Assembly (NCBI RefSeq): GCF_003028575.1
Contig: NZ_PYUD01000001.1
Coordinates: 496,001 to 560,000, forward strand
Source: Halomonas urumqiensis
GTDB lineage: Bacteria; Pseudomonadota; Gammaproteobacteria; Pseudomonadales; Halomonadaceae
Direction of reading: 5' to 3'
DNA length: 64,000 bases
Shown here: one piece after another, positions 1 through 8,197 of the stretch
How the letters are laid out: each line of letters opens with the position of its first letter
Numbering within the stretch: the first letter of the stretch is position 1
Translations under genes and position numbers: made by a program
Notes under the pieces: generated by a model
What the model saw: the letters and a program-made list of their open reading frames with translations, nothing else
What the model was told of the DNA's origin: nothing
Databases searched by the model: none

Positions 1-477
1 GATGGCACCATGCGTACCACGGGCATGATCATGCTGATCATCATCGCCTCCTATTTCCTCAATTTCGTGCTTGCCTCCACCGGTGTGACCCGTGAACTGA
101 CGGTGTTCCTTGAGTCGGCAGGCCTCGGGCCCTATGCCACGCTGATGCTGGTGATTGCGCTTTACATCGTGCTCGGCTTCTTCATCGAGACGCTGTCGTT
201 GATGGTCATCACGATTCCGATCGTGGCCCCGATCATCATTGGCATGGGGTTCGATCCGGTGTGGTTCGGCATTCTGCTGATCCTGCTGATCGAGATGGCC
301 CTGATCACCCCGCCTGTCGGCCTCAACCTCTATGTGGTTCAGGGGGTGCGCGAGGGTGGCTCATTCAACGACGTGATGGTGGGGGCGATGCCCTATGTCG
401 GGTTCATGTTCCTGATGGCGATCCTGCTGATTCTGTTCCCGTCGTTGGCCATGTTCCTGCCGAACATGCTGGGCTGA
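1..477 (+). CDS. TRAP transporter large permease (DctM), 3' part
   Basis: This is the C-terminal 158 residues of a DctM-type membrane subunit, and the gene begins before the window. The reading frame is open from base 1. The fragment has about four hydrophobic segments and the family's C-terminal signature: an LSLMVITIPIVAP-like segment, then FDPVWFGIL and the LITPPVGLNLYVVQG loop. DctM is the sodium-coupled translocating subunit of tripartite periplasmic transporters and works with a DctQ subunit and a periplasmic binding protein. Its substrate cannot be read from this piece. It lies 51 bp before a DUF2848 gene on the same strand, so it probably imports the substrate of the enzymes encoded at 529-5011. 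Confidence 0.93.
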   Translation, partial: DGTMRTTGMIMLIIIASYFLNFVLASTGVTRELTVFLESAGLGPYATLMLVIALYIVLGFFIETLSLMVITIPIVAPIIIGMGFDPVWFGILLILLIEMALITPPVGLNLYVVQGVREGGSFNDVMVGAMPYVGFMFLMAILLILFPSLAMFLPNMLG

Positions 478-528
478 GCAATACATGATCCAATTCACGA
501 CGTTACGAACAGCGACAGGAGTCAAACC

Positions 529-1224
529 ATGACGACGTTTTATTTGATGGAAAGCGGCGAGTCGAAAGAAAGCGGCGAGACAGTGGAGGTCGAGATAAAG
601 GAGTTGATCATCGCGGGCTGGGCCGGCCGTGAGCAGGCGGGGATCGACGAGCATATCGAAGAGCTCAAGGCGATTGGCGTAACGCCGCCTTCCAGCACGC
701 CGCTGTTCTATCGCGTGGCAGCCAATCAGCTGACCAGCGACGAGACCATCCAGGTCTTGGGGTCGGCCTCCAGTGGCGAGGTCGAGGTAGTGTTGATCGG
801 TACGCCCCAGGGCACCTTGGTGGGCATCGGCTCGGATCACACCGACCGTGAAGCCGAGGCCTGGTCGGTGGCGCACTCCAAGCAGGTGTGCGCCAAACCG
901 GTGGGCCGTCAGGTGTGGTGGCTGGATAGCGTGATCGATCACTGGGACAAGCTCGAGATGACGTCCTACGCCACCATCGATGGCAACGAGGTGCTTTATC
1001 AGCAGGGTGGTGTGACGGACCTGTTGCACCCGGCCGACCTGCTGCAACGCTTCGGCCTTGATGAGACACGACTGGCGCCGGGCCAGGCCATGCTCTGCGG
1101 CACCTTGCCGGTGATCGGTGGGGTACGCCCGGCGCAGGCGTTCCGCATGGTGCTGTCGGACCCGGTCAGCGGTGCTGAACTGACCCACCGCTATGCCATG
1201 ACCACGCTGCCGGTCGTTGCCTGA
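529..1224 (+). CDS. DUF2848 family protein
   Basis: A 231-residue protein that I recognise as DUF2848, from the motifs LIIAGWAGREQ near residue 28, PLFYRVAANQLT near 63, GSDHTDREAE near 104 and KPVGRQVWW near 124. The family is distantly related to fumarylacetoacetate hydrolase-like proteins, and no reaction is firmly assigned to it. The length matches the usual size of about 220-230 residues. GACAGGAG lies at good spacing before the ATG. It follows a TRAP permease and precedes a membrane protein, an OYE-type oxidoreductase and PxpBC, which suggests a part in catabolism of an imported cyclic amide or organic acid. That role is inference. Confidence 0.8.
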   Translation: MTTFYLMESGESKESGETVEVEIKELIIAGWAGREQAGIDEHIEELKAIGVTPPSSTPLFYRVAANQLTSDETIQVLGSASSGEVEVVLIGTPQGTLVGIGSDHTDREAEAWSVAHSKQVCAKPVGRQVWWLDSVIDHWDKLEMTSYATIDGNEVLYQQGGVTDLLHPADLLQRFGLDETRLAPGQAMLCGTLPVIGGVRPAQAFRMVLSDPVSGAELTHRYAMTTLPVVA

Positions 1225-1238
1225 TGTCCCTCTCTGGC

Positions 1239-1265
1239 GTGTAAACCTTGGGAGTGTAAACCTTG
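1239..1265 (+). repeat. 12-bp direct repeat with 15-bp period
   Basis: GTGTAAACCTTG occurs at 1239-1250 and again at 1254-1265. The second copy contains the TTG start of the next gene, and the GGAG between the copies is its ribosome binding site. The first copy's TTG is in the same frame but is followed by a stop after three codons. It looks like a small tandem duplication that recreated a start region. Confidence 0.55.
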
Positions 1266-2069
1266 CTGACGGTCCTGCTGGTCAAGCTGGTCGCTACTGC
1301 CGTGGTGGTGATCGGCGTGTCAGTCGCGGTGGGCAAATTGGGCCCGCGTCTGGGTGGCATCATCGCCGGCACCCCGATCGTGCTTGGGCCTGGGTACTTC
1401 TTCATGCTGCAGGAGCGCCCCGCGGCGTTCATCGAGAGCGCGGCCCTCTCCACACTGCATGCGCTGGTGGCCACGTTGCTGTTCAGTATCTGCTTCGTGG
1501 TCAGTGCCCACCGCATGGGGGCGCTGGCAAGCCTGGGGCTCGCCACGTTGTGCTGGATTCCGGCCGCCTTGCTGTTTTCGTTGATGCCGGGTGGCGTCTT
1601 GGTGGCGGTATTGATGTATGGCGTGGTGCTGCTGGTGGCCGAGGCCGTCAAGCGGGCGCTCAAGCTGAACCAGCCGGTGGTTGTCGCGACCTCGGGATGG
1701 TTCGATCTGCTGCTGCGTGGCCTGCTGGCGGGTGTGCTGGTCAGCGTGGCGACCACCCTTGCGGCCCGCTCCGGACCCCTGCTTTCGGGCATGCTGGTGG
1801 GCTTTCCGGTTGGTCTGTTCACCATCGGCTGGACCCTCCACCAGCGCTACGGTGCCGATGTGGCACGCGCCACCGTCAGCGCGGCGCAGCAGGGCATGCT
1901 AAGCCTGGTGGCGTTTGGTGTGGTCACCGCCACGTTTGCCAGTATCACGCCACCCCTGGTCACTTTCCTGCTGTCGCTTGGGGCTTCGGTGGGGGTGAGC
2001 GCGCTGTTGTTCTTGCGCAGTCAATGGCGGGTTCGGCGGATGCTGGCGCGGCAGTCCCAAGGTCGATAA
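1263..2069 (+). CDS. Polytopic inner-membrane protein of unknown function
   Basis: 268 residues, almost entirely hydrophobic, with about eight predicted transmembrane segments. A GKLGPRLGGIIAGTPIVLGP motif follows the first segment, and a similar LSGMLVGFPVGLFTIGW motif opens the second half. The two halves therefore look like an internal repeat (GGIIAGTP versus SGMLVGFP), as in small inverted-topology transporters. I do not recognise a named family. The start is TTG at 1263, with GGAG nine bases upstream; no better start lies nearby. Position in the operon between DUF2848 and an OYE oxidoreductase suggests transport or export linked to that pathway, which is inference only. Confidence 0.7.
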   Translation: MLTVLLVKLVATAVVVIGVSVAVGKLGPRLGGIIAGTPIVLGPGYFFMLQERPAAFIESAALSTLHALVATLLFSICFVVSAHRMGALASLGLATLCWIPAALLFSLMPGGVLVAVLMYGVVLLVAEAVKRALKLNQPVVVATSGWFDLLLRGLLAGVLVSVATTLAARSGPLLSGMLVGFPVGLFTIGWTLHQRYGADVARATVSAAQQGMLSLVAFGVVTATFASITPPLVTFLLSLGASVGVSALLFLRSQWRVRRMLARQSQGR

Positions 2070-2135
2070 TCCTCGCTTGAACTTATAAAACTTGAACTTA
2101 CAAAAGTCGTATCTATAACAATGGAAGGTGGTTTC

Positions 2136-3317
2136 ATGACCAGTACTTCTCTTGACGAGCAGGGCGCGCCGTCGAAGGACGCCGTCATCGATTCGCGATC
2201 GGGTGGTGAAAATGCCCGCCGTATCCTGCGCCGTGACCCTAACCCTCACATGTTTCGCCCGGTGACGTTTCGCTCGGTCACGGCACGCAATCGCATCATG
2301 ATGTCGCCGATGTGCCAGTATTCGGGTCAGGATGGGCTCTCCAACGACTGGCACTTCGTGCATCTCGGCGCACGAGCCGCCGGTGGAGCCGGCCTGGTGT
2401 TCACCGAAGCGGTACACATCGAGCCACGTGGACGAATTACGCCGCATTGCCTGGGATTGTGGAACGACGAGCAGCGTGACCGACTCGCGCGTATCGCGGC
2501 TTTCGTCGAGGCCCAGGGCGCGGTGCCGGGCATCCAGCTCGGGCACGCTGGCCGCAAGGCATCGGTGGGGCGCCCCTGGGAGGGCTCGCATCCGCTGAGC
2601 CCGAGTGAGGGTGGCTGGGATGATCTGGTATCGGCTTCCGCCTTGCCGTATGCCAGCAAATGGGGTGTGCCGGCAGCCATGTCGACGTCACAAATCGACG
2701 AATCGATGGCAAGCCTCAAGGCCAGTACCCGTCGCGCCCGGGAAGCGGGGTTCAAGGCCCTGGAACTGCATGGTGCCCATGGCTACCTGATTCATCAATT
2801 TCTCTCCCCACTGAGCAACCATCGCGCGGACGAGTACGGCGGTACGTTTGAAAACCGGATTCGCTTCCTGCTTGAATCGATTGCGGTGGTACGGGAAGAG
2901 TGGCCGGACGATCTGCCGCTGTTTGTACGGCTCTCTTGTACCGACTGGGTGGAAGGCGGTTGGACACTCGACGACACGGTGCGTCTGGCGGGCCTGCTGC
3001 ATACCCAGGGGCAGGTGGACCTGATCGACTGCTCATCTGGCGGCAACGACCCGCGGCAGCAGATTCCGATCCACCCCGGCTACCAGATCCCGCTTGCCCA
3101 GGCGGTTCGCCAGGGTACCGGCATGGCCACCGGCGCGGTGGGGCTGATACACAGCCCCGACCTGGCCGAATCGGTGATCGCCAACGGCCAGGCTGACCTG
3201 GTGGTGCTGGGGCGCGCATTGCTGGCCGACCCTGCCTGGCCGCTGCGCGCCGCCGCCACGCTCAAGGCGGAGAATGTCGCCTGGCCGAAGCAGTACGAGC
3301 GGTCGAATATCTTTTAG
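2136..3317 (+). CDS. NADH:flavin oxidoreductase, old yellow enzyme family (YqjM-like)
   Basis: A 393-residue FMN-dependent ene-reductase of the TIM-barrel OYE family, which reduces activated C=C bonds with NAD(P)H. Seen: MSPMCQYS, with the YqjM-class cysteine at about residue 60; HLGARAAGGAGLVFTEA; QLGHAGRK; the substrate-binding pair in ELHGAHGYLIHQFLSP; the YGG...NRIRF segment; and C-terminal VVLGRALLADPAWP. The start at 2136 is preferred over the upstream ATG at 2121 because GGAAGGTGG lies five bases before it. About 39 polar residues precede the usual start of the barrel (MFRPVTF), longer than in typical YqjM homologues. Its neighbours suggest use in a catabolic operon. Confidence 0.9.
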   Translation: MTSTSLDEQGAPSKDAVIDSRSGGENARRILRRDPNPHMFRPVTFRSVTARNRIMMSPMCQYSGQDGLSNDWHFVHLGARAAGGAGLVFTEAVHIEPRGRITPHCLGLWNDEQRDRLARIAAFVEAQGAVPGIQLGHAGRKASVGRPWEGSHPLSPSEGGWDDLVSASALPYASKWGVPAAMSTSQIDESMASLKASTRRAREAGFKALELHGAHGYLIHQFLSPLSNHRADEYGGTFENRIRFLLESIAVVREEWPDDLPLFVRLSCTDWVEGGWTLDDTVRLAGLLHTQGQVDLIDCSSGGNDPRQQIPIHPGYQIPLAQAVRQGTGMATGAVGLIHSPDLAESVIANGQADLVVLGRALLADPAWPLRAAATLKAENVAWPKQYERSNIF

Positions 3318-3347
3318 GCGAGGCATGAAGGCTTTGGAGAAGACGCC

Positions 3348-4073
3348 ATGAGTGATTGTCCCCAACCCCGGCTGGAACCCGCCGGCCTGGATGCCTGGAT
3401 GGTCCGCCTGTTCGATTCCATCGAGGAGCGCAATCTGGTGTGGTTGACCGCCCTTGCCAAGCAGTGCGAGCAGGCCCTTGGCAGCGCGCTGGTCGATCTG
3501 GTGCCGTCCTACACGACCCTGCTGGTGGTATTCGACCCGCTTCGGCTGACCCCCGGTGAGGTACGCCAGCGGCTCATCGAACTACTGGCCGGGCTTACGC
3601 CCGACGAAGCCGCCGCCGAGGGCATGCTTCGCGAATTGCCGACCTGGTACGACCCAAGCGTAGGGCCAGATCTCTCGCGAGTCGCCGAGCGTTCGAGCCT
3701 TTCGGTCGAGGCGGTGATCGAGGCCCACGCCAATCGCGAATATCGCGTGTTCGCGCTGGGCTTCGCGCCGGGTTTCGGCTTCATGGGGCTGCTCGATGAA
3801 CGCCTGGAGTGCCCGCGCCTGGAAACGCCACGCCGCAAGGTGCCGGCGGGCAGCGTGGCGCTCGCCGGCCGGCAGACAGCGGCGTATCCCGTGGTGACGC
3901 CAGGCGGCTGGAATCTGGTGGGGCGTACCTCCGCCCGCTTGTTCGATCGGGATCGCGAGGGGTTCAGCCTGCTGCGGGTAGGGGATCGTGTGCGTTTCGT
4001 GCCCGTCGACAAGGCGGAATTCGAACAGCAGGGTGGTGATACGACCCCAGCAGTGAGTGAGGGGGCGTCATGA
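3348..4073 (+). CDS. pxpB: 5-oxoprolinase subunit PxpB (KipI family)
   Basis: A 241-residue protein of the KipI / allophanate hydrolase subunit 1 family. With PxpA and PxpC it forms a prokaryotic ATP-dependent 5-oxoprolinase in characterised cases. Family motifs seen: SYTTLLVVFDP near residue 54, LPTWYDPSVGPDL near 94, the FALGFAPGFGFMGLLDE cyclophilin-like core near 137, then LETPRRKVPAGSVALAGRQTAAYP and TPGGWNLVGRT. The last codons overlap the start of the PxpC gene (ATGA), so the two are translationally coupled. No PxpA (LamB/YcsF) gene is in the window; it may lie upstream of base 1, or the pair may serve a different lactam. Confidence 0.9.
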   Translation: MSDCPQPRLEPAGLDAWMVRLFDSIEERNLVWLTALAKQCEQALGSALVDLVPSYTTLLVVFDPLRLTPGEVRQRLIELLAGLTPDEAAAEGMLRELPTWYDPSVGPDLSRVAERSSLSVEAVIEAHANREYRVFALGFAPGFGFMGLLDERLECPRLETPRRKVPAGSVALAGRQTAAYPVVTPGGWNLVGRTSARLFDRDREGFSLLRVGDRVRFVPVDKAEFEQQGGDTTPAVSEGAS

Positions 4074-5011
4074 TGGCCGAGAAACGTAGCGGGTTTTTCG
4101 TCAAGCGAGCGGGGCCACTAGCCTTGCTGCAGGATGCGGGGCGTTTCGGGGTCCGCCAGTTGGGGGTGACCCAGGGTGGGCCGGTGGACCTGCATGCCTG
4201 GGCCTGGGCCAACCAGCTGGTCGGTAATGCCTGGGGGGCAGCGGCGCTTGAAATCACCTTCGGTGGCCTGCAGCTGGTTGCCGAACAGGACCTCACGGTG
4301 GCGGTGGCTGGCGCCGACCTTTCCGCCACACTGGATGATTCCCCACTGCCATTGTGGCGAACCGCCAGCGTGCGCAAGGGCCAGCGCCTGGCGTTCGGCT
4401 CGCCCGCCAATGGCCTGCGCGCCTACCTGGCGGTGGCCGGCGGCTTTGCCGCCGAGCCGGTGCTGGGCAGCGTGGCCTGTGTGGCCAGGGAAGGGCTTGG
4501 CGGTTTCGATGGCCGAGGCAGCCGGCTGGCGGAAGGCGATAGCCTGCCTGTGTGGAAGACGTCGGGTTCAGGCCGCGAGACGCGCGAGGCGCCGGATAAC
4601 GAACGGCCGGATTACCGTGCCACCGCCCAGCTGGCGTTGCTGCCCGGCGCCCAGGTCGGGGCTTTTACCGGTCGCAGCCTGTATGTCGCCTTCAACAGTG
4701 AATGGCGGGTGGATGACCGTGCCGACCGCATGGGGATTCGCCTGACCGGCCCCACGCTGCGCTGCCGGATCGAGTCGTTGATTTCGGAGGGGATCTCGCT
4801 GGGTGCCATTCAGGTGCCACCCGATGGCCAGCCCATCGCACTGCTCAACGACCGCCAGACCATCGGTGGCTATCCGCGCCTGGGTAACCTCACCCCACTT
4901 GCCGCCTCGCGGCTTGCCCAGTGCATGCCCGGGCAGGTGGTGACGCTCAAGGCCGTGGCAATCGAGCATGCCCTGGACGAACATCGACGGTTCCTGAGGC
5001 GCTTTGGCTGA
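4070..5011 (+). CDS. pxpC: 5-oxoprolinase subunit PxpC (KipA, biotin-dependent carboxyltransferase-like family)
   Basis: A 313-residue protein of the KipA / urea amidolyase-related family, the partner of PxpB. Characteristic segments are LALLQDAGRFGVRQLGVTQGGPVD near residue 17, NAWGAAALEITFGG, the VAGGF...VLGSVACV region, and DRMGIRLTGP...ISEGISLGAIQVPPDGQPIALLNDRQTIGGYPRLG in the last third. All parts are present and the length is typical. ATG 4070 overlaps the pxpB stop; a second ATG at 4073 is also possible. It is the last gene of the plus-strand operon and converges with the aldehyde dehydrogenase gene, 17 bp away, with no obvious hairpin between them. Confidence 0.9.
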   Translation: MMAEKRSGFFVKRAGPLALLQDAGRFGVRQLGVTQGGPVDLHAWAWANQLVGNAWGAAALEITFGGLQLVAEQDLTVAVAGADLSATLDDSPLPLWRTASVRKGQRLAFGSPANGLRAYLAVAGGFAAEPVLGSVACVAREGLGGFDGRGSRLAEGDSLPVWKTSGSGRETREAPDNERPDYRATAQLALLPGAQVGAFTGRSLYVAFNSEWRVDDRADRMGIRLTGPTLRCRIESLISEGISLGAIQVPPDGQPIALLNDRQTIGGYPRLGNLTPLAASRLAQCMPGQVVTLKAVAIEHALDEHRRFLRRFG

Positions 5012-5028
5012 ACGCGTGCCACAACGGA

Positions 5029-6483
5029 TTATCCTTCATCGGCCGTGCCCACCAGGTGCTTGACCGCAAGGAAGGCCGCCAGCCCCCACGGCCCCAGCTC
5101 CCGTCCGATCCCGCTGCGCTTGAATCCGCCCCAGCCGGTCTGGGGCAGTACCAGTTGTTCGCTGTTGACCCAGATGCTGCCTGCCCTGAGCCTGCGGGCG
5201 ATTCGTCGCGCGCGCTGCGGATCGCCACTGACCACCGTGGCCGCCAGCCCAAACTCGCTGTCGTTGGCGAGCCTGATCGCTTCGGCTTCGTCATCGATAC
5301 CGCGTGCGCAGAGCACGGGGCCGAAGATCTCCTCCTGCCATAAGCGGCTGGTGGTCGGCACATCGCGATACAGGGTCGGGGCGAGAAAGTAGCCGTGGCG
5401 GGGTAGGGTGCGGTGACGCGCGTCGCGCACCGCCACGAGACCTTCCTGTTCGGCGAGGGCCAGGTAGCCACGAACCGAGTCGCGCTGTCGTGCGCTGGTC
5501 AGGGGGCCCATGTCAGTGTCCTCCACCAGCGGATCACCCAATACGAGGGCATCGATGCGATGGGCGAGGGCCGCGTAGAGCGGCTCCGCCACGTCCTTGT
5601 GAACCAGTAGACGTGACGTCGCCGAGCAGATCTGGCCGGCATTGAGATAAATGCCGGCCATGACCCAGTCGGCCGCCCGTTCAGGATCGGCATCCTCCAT
5701 GACGATGATCGGTGACTTGCCTCCGAGCTCCAGCGATACCCCGGCGGTTCGATCGGCTGCGGCATGCATCACGGCTTCGCCTACCCGGTTGCTGCCGGTG
5801 AACGAGATCTTGTCGATGTCGAAATGGGCGGCGAGTGGCGCACCGATGCCTTGACCGTCCCCGAACAGGACATTCAGTACGCCGGCGGGCAGGTCGATCT
5901 CCAGGGCGATCTCGGCCAACGCGCGTTCCGGCAATGGCGTCACTTCCGAGGGCTTGAGTACCACCGTGCAGCCGGCGGCGAGTGCCGGGGCGAGCTTCCA
6001 CGCACTGGTCACCAGGGGAAAATTCCAGGGGGTGATCAACCCGACCACACCGACCGGGTCGTGATAGCAGCGCGCTTCGACACCTTCCATGTCGAGCTTG
6101 ACCCGCTCCCCCTGACGCCGATCCAGTGCCCTTGCCTGATTGGCGTAGTAACGATAACAGGCGATGGCGTCGTCCAGATCGATGTGCGCTTCCGCCAGCA
6201 CTTTTCCGTTGTTGATCGACGAAAGCCGGGCCAGTTCGTCTCGCCGGCGTGACAGTGCCTCGGCGAACCCCTCCAGGTACTTTCCGCGCTCGGCGCCGGA
6301 GAGCCCCTGCCAGGCGGGAAGGGCACGCTGGGCAGCGCCCACGGCGTTATCCACGTCGTCGGGATGACCGGTCGTCACTTCGGTGATGAGCGCTTCCGTG
6401 TAGGGGTTGATGACCGGAAGCCGCTGATGGCTGGCCGAGGCGACCCACTCATTGTCGATGAACTGGTGCTCGTGGGGGCTCAT
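5029..6483 (-). CDS. Aldehyde dehydrogenase (betaine-/guanidinobutyraldehyde-type)
   Basis: A 484-residue NAD(P)-dependent aldehyde dehydrogenase. Seen: the cofactor-binding TPWNFPLV segment, KPSEVTPLP, FTGSNRVGEAV, the general-base glutamate in LELGGKSP, the catalytic cysteine in NAGQICSATSR, and EEIFGPVL. The ATG at 6483 overlaps the stop of the upstream decarboxylase gene (ATGA) and is preceded by GAGGAG, so I reject the longer 496-residue reading. Coupling to an AruI-like decarboxylase suggests it oxidises the aldehyde that enzyme releases. In the arginine transaminase pathway that step is 4-guanidinobutyraldehyde to 4-guanidinobutyrate (KauB). The substrate is inferred from context. Confidence 0.92.
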   Translation of the reverse strand: MSPHEHQFIDNEWVASASHQRLPVINPYTEALITEVTTGHPDDVDNAVGAAQRALPAWQGLSGAERGKYLEGFAEALSRRRDELARLSSINNGKVLAEAHIDLDDAIACYRYYANQARALDRRQGERVKLDMEGVEARCYHDPVGVVGLITPWNFPLVTSAWKLAPALAAGCTVVLKPSEVTPLPERALAEIALEIDLPAGVLNVLFGDGQGIGAPLAAHFDIDKISFTGSNRVGEAVMHAAADRTAGVSLELGGKSPIIVMEDADPERAADWVMAGIYLNAGQICSATSRLLVHKDVAEPLYAALAHRIDALVLGDPLVEDTDMGPLTSARQRDSVRGYLALAEQEGLVAVRDARHRTLPRHGYFLAPTLYRDVPTTSRLWQEEIFGPVLCARGIDDEAEAIRLANDSEFGLAATVVSGDPQRARRIARRLRAGSIWVNSEQLVLPQTGWGGFKRSGIGRELGPWGLAAFLAVKHLVGTADEG

Positions 6484-8111
6484 GCCGGCTCCTCGATAGT
6501 GGATGCATTGCCCTGGCACCAGGCCATCCAGGCGCCGGCATCGACTTCTATGAGAAAGGGCCCATCGCCTGGCCGGCTGGCGAGCGCCTCGGCAAGCTCG
6601 GGTGGCGAATCGACACGGGTGGCCAAGCAGCCAAATCCCTTGGCGACGGTGATGAAATCGGGAGCCCGAATGTCGACGCCCAGGGGCTCGACGCCGTGTT
6701 CATCCATGTAGCGACGAATCTCCTCATACCCCTTGTTATGCCACAGCAGAATCACCACGGGCAGCTGTGCTTCCACGGCGGTGGCAAGCTCCGACAGGGT
6801 GAACATGACGCCGCCATCCCCGACCAGCGCGATGACCGGCAGCGCCGGTTGTCCAAGCTGCGCGCCCAGCGCCGCGGGCAGGCCGTATCCCAGGGTTCCG
6901 TAGCCGGTGGAGGCATTGAAGAAGTGCCGGGGCGCCGGCAGCGACAGCAAGTGGTTTGCCGCATAGACCGGGGCGGTGGAGTCACCCACCCAGATGGCAT
7001 TGGGCAGTGCATGGCGCAAGGTGTCGCACAACGGGACGAAAGGCGAGAGCGCGGGGTCATGGGCAAGGTTCAGCGCGTCGCGTGTCATGCTGGTGCGCGC
7101 CGCGCCCTGCTTGTCGAGTGGAACCGGGAAATGTTCCAGCAGCCGCGTCAGGGCTTGGGCCGCATCGCTGATCAGTCCAAGCGACAAGGCTTGGTTGCGC
7201 ACCAGTTGCTGGGCATCCAGGTCGATGCGAATGAGCCGGCCGGTCAGCTCGAAGCCGTCATCGAAGACCACGTCGTAGTCGGTCTCGCCGAGTTCGGTGC
7301 CGATGGCCAGAATCACATCGGCTTCGCTTGCCAGCCGGCGTACCGCTGCCAGACCCGTGTTGGCACCCAGGTCGAGAGGGTGCGCCTCGCCGAGCAGGCC
7401 CTTGGCATTGATGGTGGTGGCCGTGGGGGCGTCGAGGCGCGTGACCAGTTCTCTGGCGGTATCGGGGGCGTTGACGCAGCCGCCGCCGAGCAGCACCAGA
7501 GGGCGTTCGGCGTGATGCAGCCACTGGGCCGCCTGGGCAATACCGGTAGGGTCGGGGGAGGCTGGGTGGATCATCGGCGCGGACCACTCCCCGGGCGGGG
7601 TCACGTGAGCGTCGAAGAGGTCGATGGGGATCTCGATATGCACCGGGCCGGGACGCTGGCCCTGGAACACGGCGAAGGCTCGGGCCAGCGTCTCCGGCAA
7701 GCCGGCGGGGTCGAGCAGGGTATGGCTGAAGCGTGCCACACCGGCCACCAGCCGCTGCTGACTCTCCAGCTCGTGCAGCCGGCCCTGGCCACGGCCAAGG
7801 GTATCCCGGCGGTTGACGCTGGAGATCACCAGCATGGGGACCGAGTCGGCCAGCGCCTGGCCCATCGCGGTGGCGATATTGGTCATGCCGGGGCCGGTGA
7901 TGATCAGGCATACGCCGGGCCTGCCCGTCGCGCGGGCGTAGCCATCGGCCATGAAGCCGGCGCCCTGCTCGTGGCGAGGGGTGACATGGCGAACGCCGCT
8001 CTCCTGGAGGCCACGGTAGAGCTCCACGGTATGCACACCGGGAATACCGAAAAGCGTATCGACGCCATAGCGATCGCGCAGTAGGCGAATGAGTAGTTCA
8101 GCACAGGTCAT
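6480..8111 (-). CDS. Thiamine-diphosphate decarboxylase, 5-guanidino-2-oxopentanoate decarboxylase-like (AruI family)
   Basis: A 543-residue three-domain ThDP enzyme of the acetolactate synthase superfamily. The N-terminal Pyr domain has YGVDTLFGIPGVHTVELYRG and the cofactor-activating glutamate in TPRHEQGAGFMADGYA (about residue 48). The C-terminal PP domain has the GDG...N binding motif, VGDGGVMFTL through WHNKGYEEI. The N-terminal stretch closely matches my memory of Pseudomonas AruI, which decarboxylates 2-ketoarginine to 4-guanidinobutyraldehyde. A coupled aldehyde dehydrogenase gene immediately downstream fits. No transaminase (AruH) is in the window. A related ThDP enzyme with another 2-oxo acid substrate cannot be excluded. 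Confidence 0.82.
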   Translation of the reverse strand: MTCAELLIRLLRDRYGVDTLFGIPGVHTVELYRGLQESGVRHVTPRHEQGAGFMADGYARATGRPGVCLIITGPGMTNIATAMGQALADSVPMLVISSVNRRDTLGRGQGRLHELESQQRLVAGVARFSHTLLDPAGLPETLARAFAVFQGQRPGPVHIEIPIDLFDAHVTPPGEWSAPMIHPASPDPTGIAQAAQWLHHAERPLVLLGGGCVNAPDTARELVTRLDAPTATTINAKGLLGEAHPLDLGANTGLAAVRRLASEADVILAIGTELGETDYDVVFDDGFELTGRLIRIDLDAQQLVRNQALSLGLISDAAQALTRLLEHFPVPLDKQGAARTSMTRDALNLAHDPALSPFVPLCDTLRHALPNAIWVGDSTAPVYAANHLLSLPAPRHFFNASTGYGTLGYGLPAALGAQLGQPALPVIALVGDGGVMFTLSELATAVEAQLPVVILLWHNKGYEEIRRYMDEHGVEPLGVDIRAPDFITVAKGFGCLATRVDSPPELAEALASRPGDGPFLIEVDAGAWMAWCQGNASTIEEPA

Positions 8112-8153
8112 CTTGGGCTCCGTGCACAGTGTCGAGGGTGGGGTTCATGGCAG

Positions 8154-8197
8154 GGCTGTGTTCATCGCACGGCTGTGTTCATCGCACGGCTGTGCTC
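8154..8197 (-). repeat. 17-bp tandem repeat, about 2.5 copies
   Basis: The 17-mer GGCTGTGTTCATCGCAC is repeated exactly at 8154-8170 and 8171-8187 and partly from 8188. It fills most of the gap between the amidohydrolase stop codon and the decarboxylase start. On the transcribed (minus) strand each unit contains ATGAACACAGCC, so each carries a tiny ATG-initiated reading frame. Confidence 0.75.

Noticed and set aside
3348..5011. Naming the pair KipI/KipA as sporulation kinase regulators
   Set aside because: That naming comes from Bacillus. In this gammaproteobacterial metabolic context the 5-oxoprolinase subunit names PxpB/PxpC fit better.
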